64,000 bases of DNA, taken from NCBI GenBank assembly GCA_028278205.1, contig JANQES010000004.1, forward strand, positions 62,001-126,000. Reading direction: 5' to 3'. Position numbers and translations under genes: made by a program. Shown here piece after piece: positions 22,153 through 31,311 of the stretch (positions are counted from its first letter, which is position 1; every line of letters begins with the position of its first letter). This DNA is from Rhodothermales bacterium. GTDB lineage: Bacteria > Bacteroidota > Rhodothermia > Rhodothermales > Bin80. Under the pieces are notes generated by a model. The model saw only the letters and a list, made by a program, of their open reading frames with translations. It had not been told where the DNA came from and made no database searches.

Positions 22153-24261
22153 TCAGGCTTTCGCGGACGGATGAAGCTGTGAGAACAGGGTCGGCGGCTC
22201 CGGCCCCGTAACTTCGAATTCGAAGCCGCGCGTGGTATATTCGCCCACGAGGCCTTCGATGTCTTCGGTGAAGGCGTCGAGCGTTTCCTGATGCACGAGA
22301 TACGTCGCGTCGAGGATCAGTTCGATTTTATCCCGGTCGTCCTCGCCGTCGAGGATGCCGAGTTCGACGTCGTCGGCGTGGCCGAAGAGGCGCTCGTGGA
22401 CGTCTTTGGTGCATTCGTCGGTCAATGACGCTTCTTCCTCATGGATGGTCGAGACCATCTGCTTTTTGATGGAATGGGCGCCGCCTTTGGGTTTGCTTTT
22501 GATGTCGGCCATCAGCTTCTGGACAGCATCGCTGTTTTCGACCACCTGCTGGTGCAGCACATCGACGTTGCGATAGAGCTTGACGCGAATCTGGGAGCGG
22601 TCTTGAACCTTCGCCAGCGCGTCTTCATAGTTGATTTCGGCGAACAACTGCGCTACGTCGTCTTCGCTTTCATAGATGGTGCAGAAGGGCACGGGCAGAA
22701 AGAGTCCGTCCACTGAAAACCGCTCGGCGATGGTTTCGTGGGCTTTTTCGCGCTCTTCCTTCCAGACCGGATCGAGCTGATTAACCGCGAGGGCTTCGGC
22801 GCCGTATTCATCGGCAGAGACTTTGCTGACGAGGGCTACACCCTGCTCTTTCACCAGCGGATAAATCGGGAAGCTGGGCTCGATGCCGTCGAGCGGGAGC
22901 GCGTCTTCGGCGGTAGAGTTTCGGGGCAGGATGCCGTAGACGTAATAGACCAGCCCTTCATCGGCATCCTCTTCATCCATAGCCTCGTTGACGAGTTCAC
23001 CGATGGCTTCGGCCTCAGTTTCTACCTCGGCTTCAGCGAGCGAATCGGAGTAGGGAACGGTTTCTTCCCAGGCGCCGTCGCCGGCCAGATCGAGGAGGTC
23101 GTCAACGGCTGCTTCGTCCCATTCCTCAGCGAGATCCGCCTCTCCGTCGCCGCCAGCTTCCTCGCTGAGGTCGTTTAAAAAAAAACCAGATTCGTTGCCC
23201 TCCGGCGCGTCTTCTTCGTCGGGTTCGGGCATGGAGAACGCGATGGAGGCATCATCTGCTTCATCGGCAGCCGCCTCTTCTTCGTCCCAGAATTGAACGT
23301 CGATGATGGGGTCGTCTTCGCTTTCTACGGCTTCATCGTCGATGGGAAAAGCCTCTTCTTCATCCGGAAAAAGGGTCTCGGCAGATGAAAAGGCTTCTTC
23401 TTCAGACATCTCTAACGTATACTCGGAGAGATCCTCTGGCAACGCGGCTTCGTCTTCGCCTTCCACGAAAGCCGCTAAATCCTCCTCCGAAACATCGACT
23501 TCTGCGTCGATTTCGGCGATGGCCTGTTGCAAGACCTGATCGAGCAGGCGCTGTTTCAAGGTCTCTTTGACCCCGGTCAGGGCGGTCATATCGACCTGCG
23601 CGAGCAGTTCGTCTGCCGTAGCGCCGACTTCTGCGCCGACCTCGTCCATGGCCTGTTCAAAAGCCTGATCGCGAAGGCGCGCTTTGAAGGCTTCTTTGGC
23701 CTCATCAAGGGCCCCGCCGTGGGTCTCGAAGGCATCCTGGGCCTCGCTGACTTCGGCTCCGGCTTCGGCCACAGCCTGTTCGAAAACCTGATCGCGGAGG
23801 CGCGCTTTGAACGCTTCTTTGGCTTCGCTAAGGGCTTCGCCGTGCGTCTCCATGGCCTCATCAGACGCTTCCATCTCGGCACCGACCTCGCTGATGGCCT
23901 GCTGGAGAACGTGATCGTATAAGCGCTTTTTGAAAGCGTCTTTGGCCTCGGCCAGCAATCCGTCTTCGCCCTCGTCCTCGAAGTTCGCCGTCTCGAAATC
24001 GGCGACGACCTCGTCTAAGGCCTGCCGGCGGATCTGGTCGTGAAGGCGTGTTTTAAAGGCATTTTTGGCCTCTTCGAGGACATCCTCTTTGGCCGCCATG
24101 ACCTCCATCGCCTCGTTGACCACGTGCTCGGTATCCTGAAGCTCATCCAGGACGTCCTGCATCATTTGCTGCTTGAGCCGGCCTTTGATGGCTGCCCGCG
24201 CGCGAGCCAACGACTCGCCTTTGCCGTTCTTGAATTGCTTGTCCAGATTGGTGGCGCTCAT
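22153..24261 (-). CDS. Giant GvpF/GvpL-domain protein with six N-terminal amphipathic repeats
   Basis: A 702-residue protein from ATG 24261 (MSATNLDKQF); ordinary GvpF/L proteins have about 200-280 residues. Residues about 15-265 hold six repeats of roughly 40 residues built on EAKEAFKARLRDQVFEQA and ending ...EVGAE, predicted amphipathic helices. Residues about 270-445 are a strongly acidic, probably disordered linker of Glu, Asp and Ala. The C-terminal 255 residues form a GvpF/L domain (YYVYGILP, FLPVPFCTIYE, EFEVTGPEPP). The architecture suggests a scaffold that binds many copies of a partner (inference). Confidence 0.85.
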   Translation of the reverse strand: MSATNLDKQFKNGKGESLARARAAIKGRLKQQMMQDVLDELQDTEHVVNEAMEVMAAKEDVLEEAKNAFKTRLHDQIRRQALDEVVADFETANFEDEGEDGLLAEAKDAFKKRLYDHVLQQAISEVGAEMEASDEAMETHGEALSEAKEAFKARLRDQVFEQAVAEAGAEVSEAQDAFETHGGALDEAKEAFKARLRDQAFEQAMDEVGAEVGATADELLAQVDMTALTGVKETLKQRLLDQVLQQAIAEIDAEVDVSEEDLAAFVEGEDEAALPEDLSEYTLEMSEEEAFSSAETLFPDEEEAFPIDDEAVESEDDPIIDVQFWDEEEAAADEADDASIAFSMPEPDEEDAPEGNESGFFLNDLSEEAGGDGEADLAEEWDEAAVDDLLDLAGDGAWEETVPYSDSLAEAEVETEAEAIGELVNEAMDEEDADEGLVYYVYGILPRNSTAEDALPLDGIEPSFPIYPLVKEQGVALVSKVSADEYGAEALAVNQLDPVWKEEREKAHETIAERFSVDGLFLPVPFCTIYESEDDVAQLFAEINYEDALAKVQDRSQIRVKLYRNVDVLHQQVVENSDAVQKLMADIKSKPKGGAHSIKKQMVSTIHEEEASLTDECTKDVHERLFGHADDVELGILDGEDDRDKIELILDATYLVHQETLDAFTEDIEGLVGEYTTRGFEFEVTGPEPPTLFSQLHPSAKA

Positions 24262-24561
24262 AGCGTTCTCTGAAATCATTACAGGGGGAAGGTCGCCGGT
24301 CTTCGAACGAAGCCGGTCACAGAGGGTCAGCGAACACGATGAATATCGGCGGAGGTGAAGAAATACTTTAATAGAAAAGCTTACGCTTCTTTTAGGCAGT
24401 TGACTTTTACTCTTTGCCCGCCTTCATTTCAGAGAATCTCCAAGAAAATCCGGAAGCGCTTCGAGAACAACGCACAGGGCTGGAAGTACTGTATTTCCCC
24501 TTGTTTTTTTGGGCTTGCAATAACGGCTATACGCCCCCTCTTAAACCCCCATACCATACCC

Positions 24562-26229
24562 ATGAACAACGCCATCACCCATATCCCCCCGCCGGTCAAC
24601 GAGCCGGTGAAAGGGTACGCCCCCGGCAGCCCCGAACGCGCCTCGCTCCAAGACAGCATCCGCCGCATGAAAAACCGGGAGATCGAAGTCCCGGCTTTCA
24701 TCGGCGGTCAGGAGGTGCTTACCGGGCAGGTCAGCACGTTGCACCCGCCCCACGAACTCAGCCACACTCTCGGCACGGTCCACTACAACGGCGAAGCCGA
24801 AGTCAAGCAGGCTATCGACGCGGCGCTGGAAGCCCGGCACGACTGGGCGCGCATGCACTGGACCGACCGCGCCGCCATCTTCCTCAAAGCCGCCGACCTG
24901 CTGGCCGGCCCCTGGCGCGACGCGCTCAATGCTTCGACCATGCTGGGCCAGAGCAAAAACGCCTTTCAGGCCGAGATCGATTCGGCGTGCGAAATTATTG
25001 ATTTCTGGCGGTTTAACGTTCACTACATGGAGCAGATCTATTCCGATCAGCCGCTCTCGCCGCCCGGCCAGTGGAACCGCCTGCAATACCGCCCGCTCGA
25101 AGGCTTTGTCTTTGCGGTGACGCCGTTCAACTTCACCTCGATCACGGCCAACCTGCCCACGGCGCCGGCCATGATGGGCAACACGGTGATCTGGAAACCG
25201 GCCTCTTCGTCGATCTACTCGGCCTACTTTATCTATAAGCTGCTGGAAGCCGCAGGCTTGCCGCCGGGCGTGATCAACATGGTGCCGGGACGCGGCTCAG
25301 CTATCGGCGATCCGGTGCTGGCCTCGCCGCACTTTGCCGGGCTGCACTTCACCGGCTCGACGTGGACCTTCAACAACATGTGGCGCACCATCGGGCAGGG
25401 CATCGACACTTACCGGACGTATCCGCGCATCGTCGGGGAGACGGGCGGCAAAGACTTCATCCTCGCCCACCCCTCCGCCGACACGAAAGCCGTCGCCACG
25501 GCCATCGTTCGGGGCGCGTTCGAATATCAGGGGCAGAAGTGCTCGGCGGCCTCGCGGGTGTACCTGCCTGAGTCGCGCTGGGCGGGGCTCAAAAACGAGA
25601 TGCTCGACCAACTCAGCCAGATCAAAATGGGCACGGTCGAGGATTTCACCAACTTCATCAACGCCGTCATCGACAAAAAGGCCTTCGACAGCATCACCGC
25701 CTACATCGACCATGCCAGGCAGGCCCCCGATGCCGAGATCCTCCACGGCGGCAATTATTCGGATGAAGAAGGCTATTTCATCGAACCGACGGTGATCCTG
25801 GCCAGCGATCCGAACTACAAGACGATGTGCGAGGAGATCTTCGGCCCGGTCGTGACGCTCTACGTCTACCCTGACGAAAAATTCGACGAAACGCTGACGC
25901 TCGTCGATCAAACGTCGCCGTATGCGCTGACGGGGGCGATCTTCGCGCAAGACCGCCGCGTCATCGCGAAGGCGATGGATCGTCTTACGGATGCCGCGGG
26001 CAACTTTTACATCAACGACAAGCCCACCGGCGCGGTGGTCGGGCAGCAGCCCTTCGGCGGCGCGCGGGCTTCGGGCACCAACGACAAAGCCGGCTCTCCG
26101 TTGAACCTGATGCGCTGGATCTCGGCCCGCGCCATCAAGGAAACGTTCAACCCGCCGACGCACTTCAGCTATCCGTTCCTGGCGCCGGATGAAGACGTGG
26201 CACAAGAGGCGAACGTCGAGGCGGTGTAA
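24562..26229 (+). CDS. pruA: L-glutamate gamma-semialdehyde (P5C) dehydrogenase
   Basis: Oxidises P5C/glutamate semialdehyde to glutamate in proline degradation. ATG 24562 (MNNAITHIPPPVNEP) is chosen; the open frame upstream crosses a TTGCAATAACGG motif and has no family similarity. The 555-residue product shows family features: VTPFNFTSITANLP, the FTGSTWTFN loop, the catalytic Glu in GETGGKD and nucleophile Cys in QGQKCSAASR. Stand-alone form without a proline dehydrogenase domain. Two tandem CATGAGTC repeats follow the stop. Confidence 0.93.
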   Translation: MNNAITHIPPPVNEPVKGYAPGSPERASLQDSIRRMKNREIEVPAFIGGQEVLTGQVSTLHPPHELSHTLGTVHYNGEAEVKQAIDAALEARHDWARMHWTDRAAIFLKAADLLAGPWRDALNASTMLGQSKNAFQAEIDSACEIIDFWRFNVHYMEQIYSDQPLSPPGQWNRLQYRPLEGFVFAVTPFNFTSITANLPTAPAMMGNTVIWKPASSSIYSAYFIYKLLEAAGLPPGVINMVPGRGSAIGDPVLASPHFAGLHFTGSTWTFNNMWRTIGQGIDTYRTYPRIVGETGGKDFILAHPSADTKAVATAIVRGAFEYQGQKCSAASRVYLPESRWAGLKNEMLDQLSQIKMGTVEDFTNFINAVIDKKAFDSITAYIDHARQAPDAEILHGGNYSDEEGYFIEPTVILASDPNYKTMCEEIFGPVVTLYVYPDEKFDETLTLVDQTSPYALTGAIFAQDRRVIAKAMDRLTDAAGNFYINDKPTGAVVGQQPFGGARASGTNDKAGSPLNLMRWISARAIKETFNPPTHFSYPFLAPDEDVAQEANVEAV

Positions 26230-26239
26230 GTAGGTGGCG

Positions 26240-26307
26240 TGAGTCATGGGTCATGAGTCATGGGTTTTTGAAAGACACTCATGACCCATGGCTCATGACT
26301 CATGACT
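26240..26307. repeat. Tandem-word palindrome, GAGTCATGGGTCATGAGTCA family (copy 1)
   Basis: Three words (GTGAGTCATGGGTCATGAGT, CATGGG) on the left and three inverted words (CTCATGACCCATGGCTCATG, ACTCATGAC) on the right flank TTTTTGAAAGACA. It directly follows the stop of the P5C dehydrogenase gene and can fold into a stem of more than 20 bp. Confidence 0.7.
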
Positions 26308-26434
26308 TTCTTAAAAAAGTTGATTTGTTTTTCTCAAAAAGGCCTGAATTCCTTGATAAAAGGTGGTTGACTCAACCACCTTTCTTTCGTTTCATGGAAG
26401 GTCACTCTACCCACTATCCCCTCATCGAAACAAC

Positions 26435-27484
26435 ATGGCAGACCCTATTCGCGTCGTTCAGTACGGATTAGGCCCCATCGGGCTGGCGTCCGTGGCGGTG
26501 CTCTTGAAAAAACAAGCGACCGGCCAGGTGCAACTCACCGGCGCTATCGACATAGACCCTGACAAAGCCGGACGTGACGTAGCCGAATTGCTCCACCGCG
26601 ATGAGCCGAGCGGCATCGTCGTTTCGGCGGATGCGGAGCAGGTGTTGCGCGAAACCAAACCGGACGTGGTCGCCCACACGACGAGTTCGTTTTTGGATCG
26701 GATGCACGATCAACTGGTGCTCTGCGCCGAGGCCGGCGCGCACGTGGTCTCGTCCACAGAAGAACTGGCGTATCCCTACGACCGGCATCCGGAGATCTCG
26801 GCAGAGTTGGACCGCGTGGCGCAAACCAACGGCGTGGTGATCCTGGGCACGGGCGTCAATCCGGGTTATGCGATGGACGTCCTGGCGTTGACGGCCACCG
26901 GCGCCTGCACCGACGTCCGGAGCGTCCGCGTCGAGCGTATCGTCGATGCCGGCAAACGCCGCGAACCGCTGCAACGCAAGGTCGGCGCGGGCATCCACGT
27001 CGATGAATTCGAAGAACGCAAGCTCACCGGCACGTTCGGCCACATCGGCCTGCGCGAGTCGCTCTTGCTCGTAGCCGACGGGCTGGGCTGGACGTTCGAC
27101 CACATCGAAGAGACGCTCGACCCGGCTATCGCCCTGGAGAACGTGAAAACGGCCTTCCTCGAAGTGAAAGTGGGCGACGCCGCCGGCATCCATCACAAAA
27201 TCACCGGCTACCGCGACGGGGTGGCGCTGCTGACGCTCGACCTGAAGATGTACGTCGGCGCGCACAACCCGCAAGACGCCGTGTACGTCGACGGCACGCC
27301 GCCCATCGATCTGGTGGTGCAGGGCGGCATCTTCGGCGACACGGCCACCGTTGCGGCGCTGGTCAACGCCATCCCGCTGGTGTTGCACGGTCCGCCCGGC
27401 TTGCGGACGGTGAAAGACATGCCGCCGCCGCGTGCCTTTGCCACCCTCCCAGCCGTCACCGAAGCCGCCCCCCCGGCTTCCTGA
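26435..27484 (+). CDS. DapB-like NAD(P) dehydrogenase (2,4-diaminopentanoate dehydrogenase-like)
   Basis: ATG 26435 (MADPIRVVQYGLGPIG) gives 349 residues. The N-terminal Rossmann fold carries the GLGPIG dinucleotide loop, followed by an AIDIDPDKAG acidic strand end and VAHTTSSFL as in dihydrodipicolinate reductase-like proteins. GTGVNPGYAMDVL fits the diaminopentanoate dehydrogenase-like branch. The natural substrate is uncertain. It is followed after 19 bp by a SirB1-like gene. Confidence 0.75.
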   Translation: MADPIRVVQYGLGPIGLASVAVLLKKQATGQVQLTGAIDIDPDKAGRDVAELLHRDEPSGIVVSADAEQVLRETKPDVVAHTTSSFLDRMHDQLVLCAEAGAHVVSSTEELAYPYDRHPEISAELDRVAQTNGVVILGTGVNPGYAMDVLALTATGACTDVRSVRVERIVDAGKRREPLQRKVGAGIHVDEFEERKLTGTFGHIGLRESLLLVADGLGWTFDHIEETLDPAIALENVKTAFLEVKVGDAAGIHHKITGYRDGVALLTLDLKMYVGAHNPQDAVYVDGTPPIDLVVQGGIFGDTATVAALVNAIPLVLHGPPGLRTVKDMPPPRAFATLPAVTEAAPPAS

Positions 27485-27503
27485 CCCCACCCGCCCCCTG
27501 CTG

Positions 27504-28340
27504 ATGACCGAAACTGATACGGAATTCGATGCGCTGATCCAACTGTTGGATGATCCCAGCGAGACGGTGAAGCAGGCCGTCCAGGCACGGTTCAACGAAC
27601 TGGGCAGCGACGCCCTGCCGCACCTGCGCCGGGCCCAGACGATCGCCGCCGAGCCGCTGCGCTCTCACATCGTCGAGACGGCGCATCACCTCCAGGTAGC
27701 CTACATCGAGCAAGCCTGGACGGCGCTGATGAAACAGCCGGAGCCCGACCTCGAACGTGGGATCTTCCTCCTGGCGCTCTATCGCAATCCGGAACTCGAT
27801 ATCGCCTACTATCGGGGGCGGCTGGACGAATTTGCGGCGCAGGTACGCCCGCGCATCGAAAAAGCACGCGGCTACGAGCGCGCCGAGGTGCTGGCCCACT
27901 TCATGTGCGAACGGTTGGGTTTCATCGGCAATCACGAGGAATATTACGATCCGGCCAACAGCTACATCAATGAGGTCATCAACCGGCGTACCGGCATCCC
28001 GATCAGCCTGTCGGTTGTCTACATGCTTCTGGCCGAGCGCCTCAACCTGCCTATCTTCGGCGTCAACATGCCGGCGCATTTCGTGGTGAAATATCACGAC
28101 GCCGGCGACGAGATCTACCTCGACATCTTCAACGGCGGGGTGCCCTTCACCCGCGAGGCGGGCGTGCGCTCGTTGATCAAAGTCGGCATCACCCCGCAGC
28201 CTCAGTATTTCCGCGCAGCGACGCCGAAGGAGATCCTCCTGCGCATGGTGCGCAACCTCGTGATCATCGCCCGCGACACCGGGAGCGAGCAAACCCACGC
28301 CGACCTCCGCCGCCTGCTCGACCCGTGGGATGAGGAATGA
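27504..28340 (+). CDS. SirB1-type transglutaminase-like protein
   Basis: ATG 27504 (MTETDTEFDALIQLL) gives 278 residues. The N-terminus is helical. The central SirB1/transglutaminase_9 part has ANSYINEVINRRTGIPISLS and VNMPAHFVVKY followed by YLDIFNGG. The position of the usual catalytic Cys is occupied otherwise, so enzymatic activity is doubtful, as in many SirB1 proteins. Probably co-transcribed with the dehydrogenase upstream. Confidence 0.85.
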   Translation: MTETDTEFDALIQLLDDPSETVKQAVQARFNELGSDALPHLRRAQTIAAEPLRSHIVETAHHLQVAYIEQAWTALMKQPEPDLERGIFLLALYRNPELDIAYYRGRLDEFAAQVRPRIEKARGYERAEVLAHFMCERLGFIGNHEEYYDPANSYINEVINRRTGIPISLSVVYMLLAERLNLPIFGVNMPAHFVVKYHDAGDEIYLDIFNGGVPFTREAGVRSLIKVGITPQPQYFRAATPKEILLRMVRNLVIIARDTGSEQTHADLRRLLDPWDEE

Positions 28341-28344
28341 GCTT

Positions 28345-28416
28345 CTACGTACTTCGTACTGCGTATTTCGTGGAGATGCCTTCTCAAACAGAATACGCAA
28401 TACCAAGTATGCATCC
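28345..28416. repeat. Tandem-word palindrome, TACTTCGTACTGCG family (copy 1)
   Basis: Words like TACGTACTTCGTACTGCG on the left are matched by inverted words (GAATACGCAATACCAAGTA) on the right, around AGATGCCTTC. It starts just after the stop of the SirB1-like gene. A lone half-word recurs at 28936-28952. Confidence 0.6.
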
Positions 28417-28436
28417 TCCTATTCCTGCAGAACCTC

Positions 28437-28937
28437 GTGTCTAATTCATTCCGTGCCGTCCCAGAACCGGCTGAAACAACCTACACCTTCACCAGCACAG
28501 CGCATCCGGGATCGGCGGCGTGGCAGTGGGTGTATGCCCGCGCTGTCGTTCGCCCACTGGCAGTGTGTATGTTGCCGGTGATGCTGGGTGGGCTCCTGAC
28601 GGTGCTTCAAGGATTTCCCGCGCTTGCGTATCTTATCGCCGGCTTTCCGGCAGCTATCATCGTGGCTGTGGGGTGGACGTTTTTTCGGATGCATGCGCAG
28701 ATTGCCGAGGTCCACGTCCGCCCCGGCGAAGCGGCCGTGCGGACCGTCTGGGAAATCCTCCGTGCGCGTCCGCTGCGCTGGGCGCCGATCTACGAACTCC
28801 GCGCGGGGAAGTCGTCGCTCACCCTCGCCGTGGGCGATGCGGCCTATGAACTCAGCCGCACCGCCTGGCCCGAAGCCGATACGCTGCTCGATGCGTTGCG
28901 ATCGGCCCGCGCTTTGGGCACGCCGAGGCCGTGGTAG
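28437..28937 (+). CDS. Membrane protein of unknown function (166 aa)
   Basis: A GTG start at 28437 is used. Two hydrophobic helices (VVRPLAVCMLPVMLGGLLTVL and FPALAYLIAGFPAAIIVAVGW) are followed by a soluble C-terminal domain with VHVRPGEAAVRTVWEILR, resembling a PH-like bacterial membrane domain. No function assigned. Confidence 0.65.
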   Translation: MSNSFRAVPEPAETTYTFTSTAHPGSAAWQWVYARAVVRPLAVCMLPVMLGGLLTVLQGFPALAYLIAGFPAAIIVAVGWTFFRMHAQIAEVHVRPGEAAVRTVWEILRARPLRWAPIYELRAGKSSLTLAVGDAAYELSRTAWPEADTLLDALRSARALGTPRPW

Positions 28938-28966
28938 GCTTCGTACTGCGTTTTTGAGGCGATCTG

Positions 28967-29179
28967 ATGAAAACGAGCAACACGCCGCCGTATCGCCAGC
29001 TCGGCCTTTTCGACGAGGCCCCGGCAACACAGCCCGAGCCGCCGGCGATCCCGCCGCAGGCCGCCGCGTGCAACTACTGGGACTACTGCCCGAACTGCGG
29101 CACCCACCTCCACAACGCCGGCTGCAAATACCGCTGCCCCCGATGCCATTACTTCATGAGTTGCTCCGATTTTGATTGA
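28967..29179 (+). CDS. Small zinc-ribbon protein (70 aa)
   Basis: A disordered Pro-rich N-terminus is followed by a four-Cys zinc ribbon: YCPNCGTHLH ... YRCPRCHYFMSCSDF. Probably a small nucleic-acid or partner-binding adaptor; no specific family recognised. It precedes the defence cassette by 88 bp. Confidence 0.7.
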   Translation: MKTSNTPPYRQLGLFDEAPATQPEPPAIPPQAAACNYWDYCPNCGTHLHNAGCKYRCPRCHYFMSCSDFD

Positions 29180-29267
29180 TCGAACAGCGAAACGGAAAAT
29201 GACCTTTTTTAGTTCTAGAGTAAGTACCTTTGAAAACAAGCATCTCGGCTGACATCAAGAGCGACCC

Positions 29268-30665
29268 ATGCGGATTGAACGCCTGATCCTACAAGACGTC
29301 GGTGTGTTTGACAAGCTAGACGTCGAGTTTCCCAAGATTAATCGCGAAGACCGGGCGGAAATCCACATCTTCACCGGACCGAATGGGAGTGGAAAAAGCA
29401 CGCTGCTGTATGCGATGGCGGGTGTGCTGGATTTCGAGAACCTTGCTCGTGAAGGGGATCTTATTATGGGAATGGGTACGGATGAAGCATATGCAGTGGA
29501 TCTTGCTACCAAGAGGTTTCGTGAAGATGAGCATTATGCTCCAGGCATCGAAGTTTTTTTTGAGGGCGGTCAATCTCTAGCATGTTACACATCCTCCCGA
29601 AAGAAGCGATCAAGATTCCAGCCAATAAATAGTCCGACACTTTTATTTGATTATAGAGGCTTCAACTTTTCAACTCATAGCCCGAATTCTCCGATAAAAG
29701 AGTATTGCTCAACCGCCAAGAATTACAATCCGTTGTTCCAAGAATATCGAAATTACGTCTTCGACTTCGCATTTTTAGCCTATGCGGGAAGTCGTTCCAT
29801 CGAAATGAAAGCAATTTCTGGTATTGTTGAGCCATCGGATAATCCACTGGACGATGCCCTGTCTTTTGAGAAATCGACACAATCGGAACGTTTGCTTCAG
29901 TGGATTGCAAATAATAAAGCAAAAGCGGCATTAGCGGCTGAAGAAGGAAACGACGATCTTGCCAATGAATATCGTCGCACCATCGCCACATTGGAGGATG
30001 CCATAGCCCGCATCATTGACCAGCCCATTCAATTTGTCTTAGAGACTAATCCCATCAATGTTCGCATTAAGTATGAGGGAGACATTCTGGACTTCGATGT
30101 GCTGCCTGATGGCGTGATATCGGTCCTCAGTTGGATCGCAGACGTGCTCGTGCGTATCGACCGAATCAAATGGCGCAACGAAGGAAGCCCGCTAGAAAAG
30201 AATATCATCTTGTTTCTCGATGAAGTGGACATCCACATGCATCCGGAGTGGCAACGACGCATCCTTCCGGCTCTTCAGACCTTATTCCCAGCTGCTCAGA
30301 TCTTTGTATCCACCCATTCGCCTTTCGTCGTCGGGTCTGTGGATGATGCCTGGGTCTACAAACTGGGGCCTGTAAACGGCGGGTACGATATCATCGCCAC
30401 GGAAGAAGCAATGGCAGGCAGTAGCTACATGCTCGTGTTGGATGAGATCTTCGGCATCGATCAATACTTCGACCCCCAGACAGAGCACCTCTTGAAGGAG
30501 TTTCATCAATTGAAGCGGAGCGTGCTTGCCGGCAATAAAAAAGATGAAAGACGTTTACGGGAACTGGCCGGTACGTTGAGTGACCGCAGCATCGAGTTGA
30601 GCGATATCGTTCAGCGAGAATTGCGGCAGATTGTACGGATTACCGGACGGGATGTGGTATCATGA
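29268..30665 (+). CDS. ptuA: Septu defence ATPase PtuA-like (AAA, SMC/RecF-like)
   Basis: A 465-residue AAA_21-type ATPase. Walker A GPNGSGKST at 37-45, a signature-like LPDGVISVLSW near 280, Walker B IILFLDEVD near 313-321, and the switch His in STHSPFV near 350. The stop overlaps the start of an HNH nuclease gene. An AAA_21 ATPase followed directly by a TIGR02646-type HNH protein is the Septu (PtuA-PtuB) layout of anti-phage defence. The middle of the gene (about 29570-29800) is distinctly AT-rich for this genome, a sign of transfer. No reverse transcriptase is nearby, so it is not the retron form. Confidence 0.8.
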   Translation: MRIERLILQDVGVFDKLDVEFPKINREDRAEIHIFTGPNGSGKSTLLYAMAGVLDFENLAREGDLIMGMGTDEAYAVDLATKRFREDEHYAPGIEVFFEGGQSLACYTSSRKKRSRFQPINSPTLLFDYRGFNFSTHSPNSPIKEYCSTAKNYNPLFQEYRNYVFDFAFLAYAGSRSIEMKAISGIVEPSDNPLDDALSFEKSTQSERLLQWIANNKAKAALAAEEGNDDLANEYRRTIATLEDAIARIIDQPIQFVLETNPINVRIKYEGDILDFDVLPDGVISVLSWIADVLVRIDRIKWRNEGSPLEKNIILFLDEVDIHMHPEWQRRILPALQTLFPAAQIFVSTHSPFVVGSVDDAWVYKLGPVNGGYDIIATEEAMAGSSYMLVLDEIFGIDQYFDPQTEHLLKEFHQLKRSVLAGNKKDERRLRELAGTLSDRSIELSDIVQRELRQIVRITGRDVVS

Positions 30666-31282
30666 TGAAACAAACCCGTCCGCCCACCCCGGAATATTTG
30701 CGCGAGCACTACAAAGCGTGGGGTCACAGGTATGCTGATCGGCGCTCTCAAGATTCAAATGCTGCCTTTTATTGGCCTACTATAGGCGGCGATAAGGTCA
30801 ATGTGCTGTTAACGGCTGATCTCGAACATATTACCCAACATCACTGCGCATACTGCGACAGAAATGATTTTGGAGCTACCATTGATCATTTCAGACCTAA
30901 AAGCCGTTTTCCCAGACTCGCCTTTGCATGGCCGAACTTGTTTTTATGTTGCAATGAGTGTCAACAAGCAAAAGCAACGAATTTTGACAATCGTCTCCCC
31001 GAAGGAACGACCTTTGACAAACGCCTCTTAAAACCAGACACTCAAGACTATACCTTTCAGCGGTACTTCATAGTCAACTTTGATACTGGAATTATCGACG
31101 TAAATCCGGCTGCCACTGATGAAGAAAAAGAAAGAACAGAAATAACGATTCATGTCTTTGAGTTGAACAAACCCCGTCGAAAGACGGCTCGCAAATTGAT
31201 GATCAAATTGATGTTCGAATTGATGCGTAGAAGTGAAGATCTACCTTTAGACGATCTACCCTATCGTTTCCTCTACGACTGA
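30662..31282 (+). CDS. ptuB: Septu HNH endonuclease PtuB-like
   Basis: A 206-residue nuclease whose ATG overlaps the TGA of the ATPase gene. The HNH core is complete: HCAYCDRN (Cys62, Cys65), TIDHFRPK (Asp75-His76), WPNLFLCCNECQQAK (Asn92, Cys97, Cys100, Lys104). This zinc-finger HNH form is the TIGR02646 type. In Septu the nuclease cuts invader DNA under control of the ATPase. Translational coupling supports a complex. Confidence 0.82.
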   Translation: MMKQTRPPTPEYLREHYKAWGHRYADRRSQDSNAAFYWPTIGGDKVNVLLTADLEHITQHHCAYCDRNDFGATIDHFRPKSRFPRLAFAWPNLFLCCNECQQAKATNFDNRLPEGTTFDKRLLKPDTQDYTFQRYFIVNFDTGIIDVNPAATDEEKERTEITIHVFELNKPRRKTARKLMIKLMFELMRRSEDLPLDDLPYRFLYD

Positions 31283-31311
31283 CAAGTCCACCAAGCACAG
31301 AGCCCCAGCCA

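Noticed and set aside
29268..31282. Retron-type Septu system
   Set aside because: No reverse transcriptase or msr/msd-like RNA region found beside the ATPase and nuclease genes.
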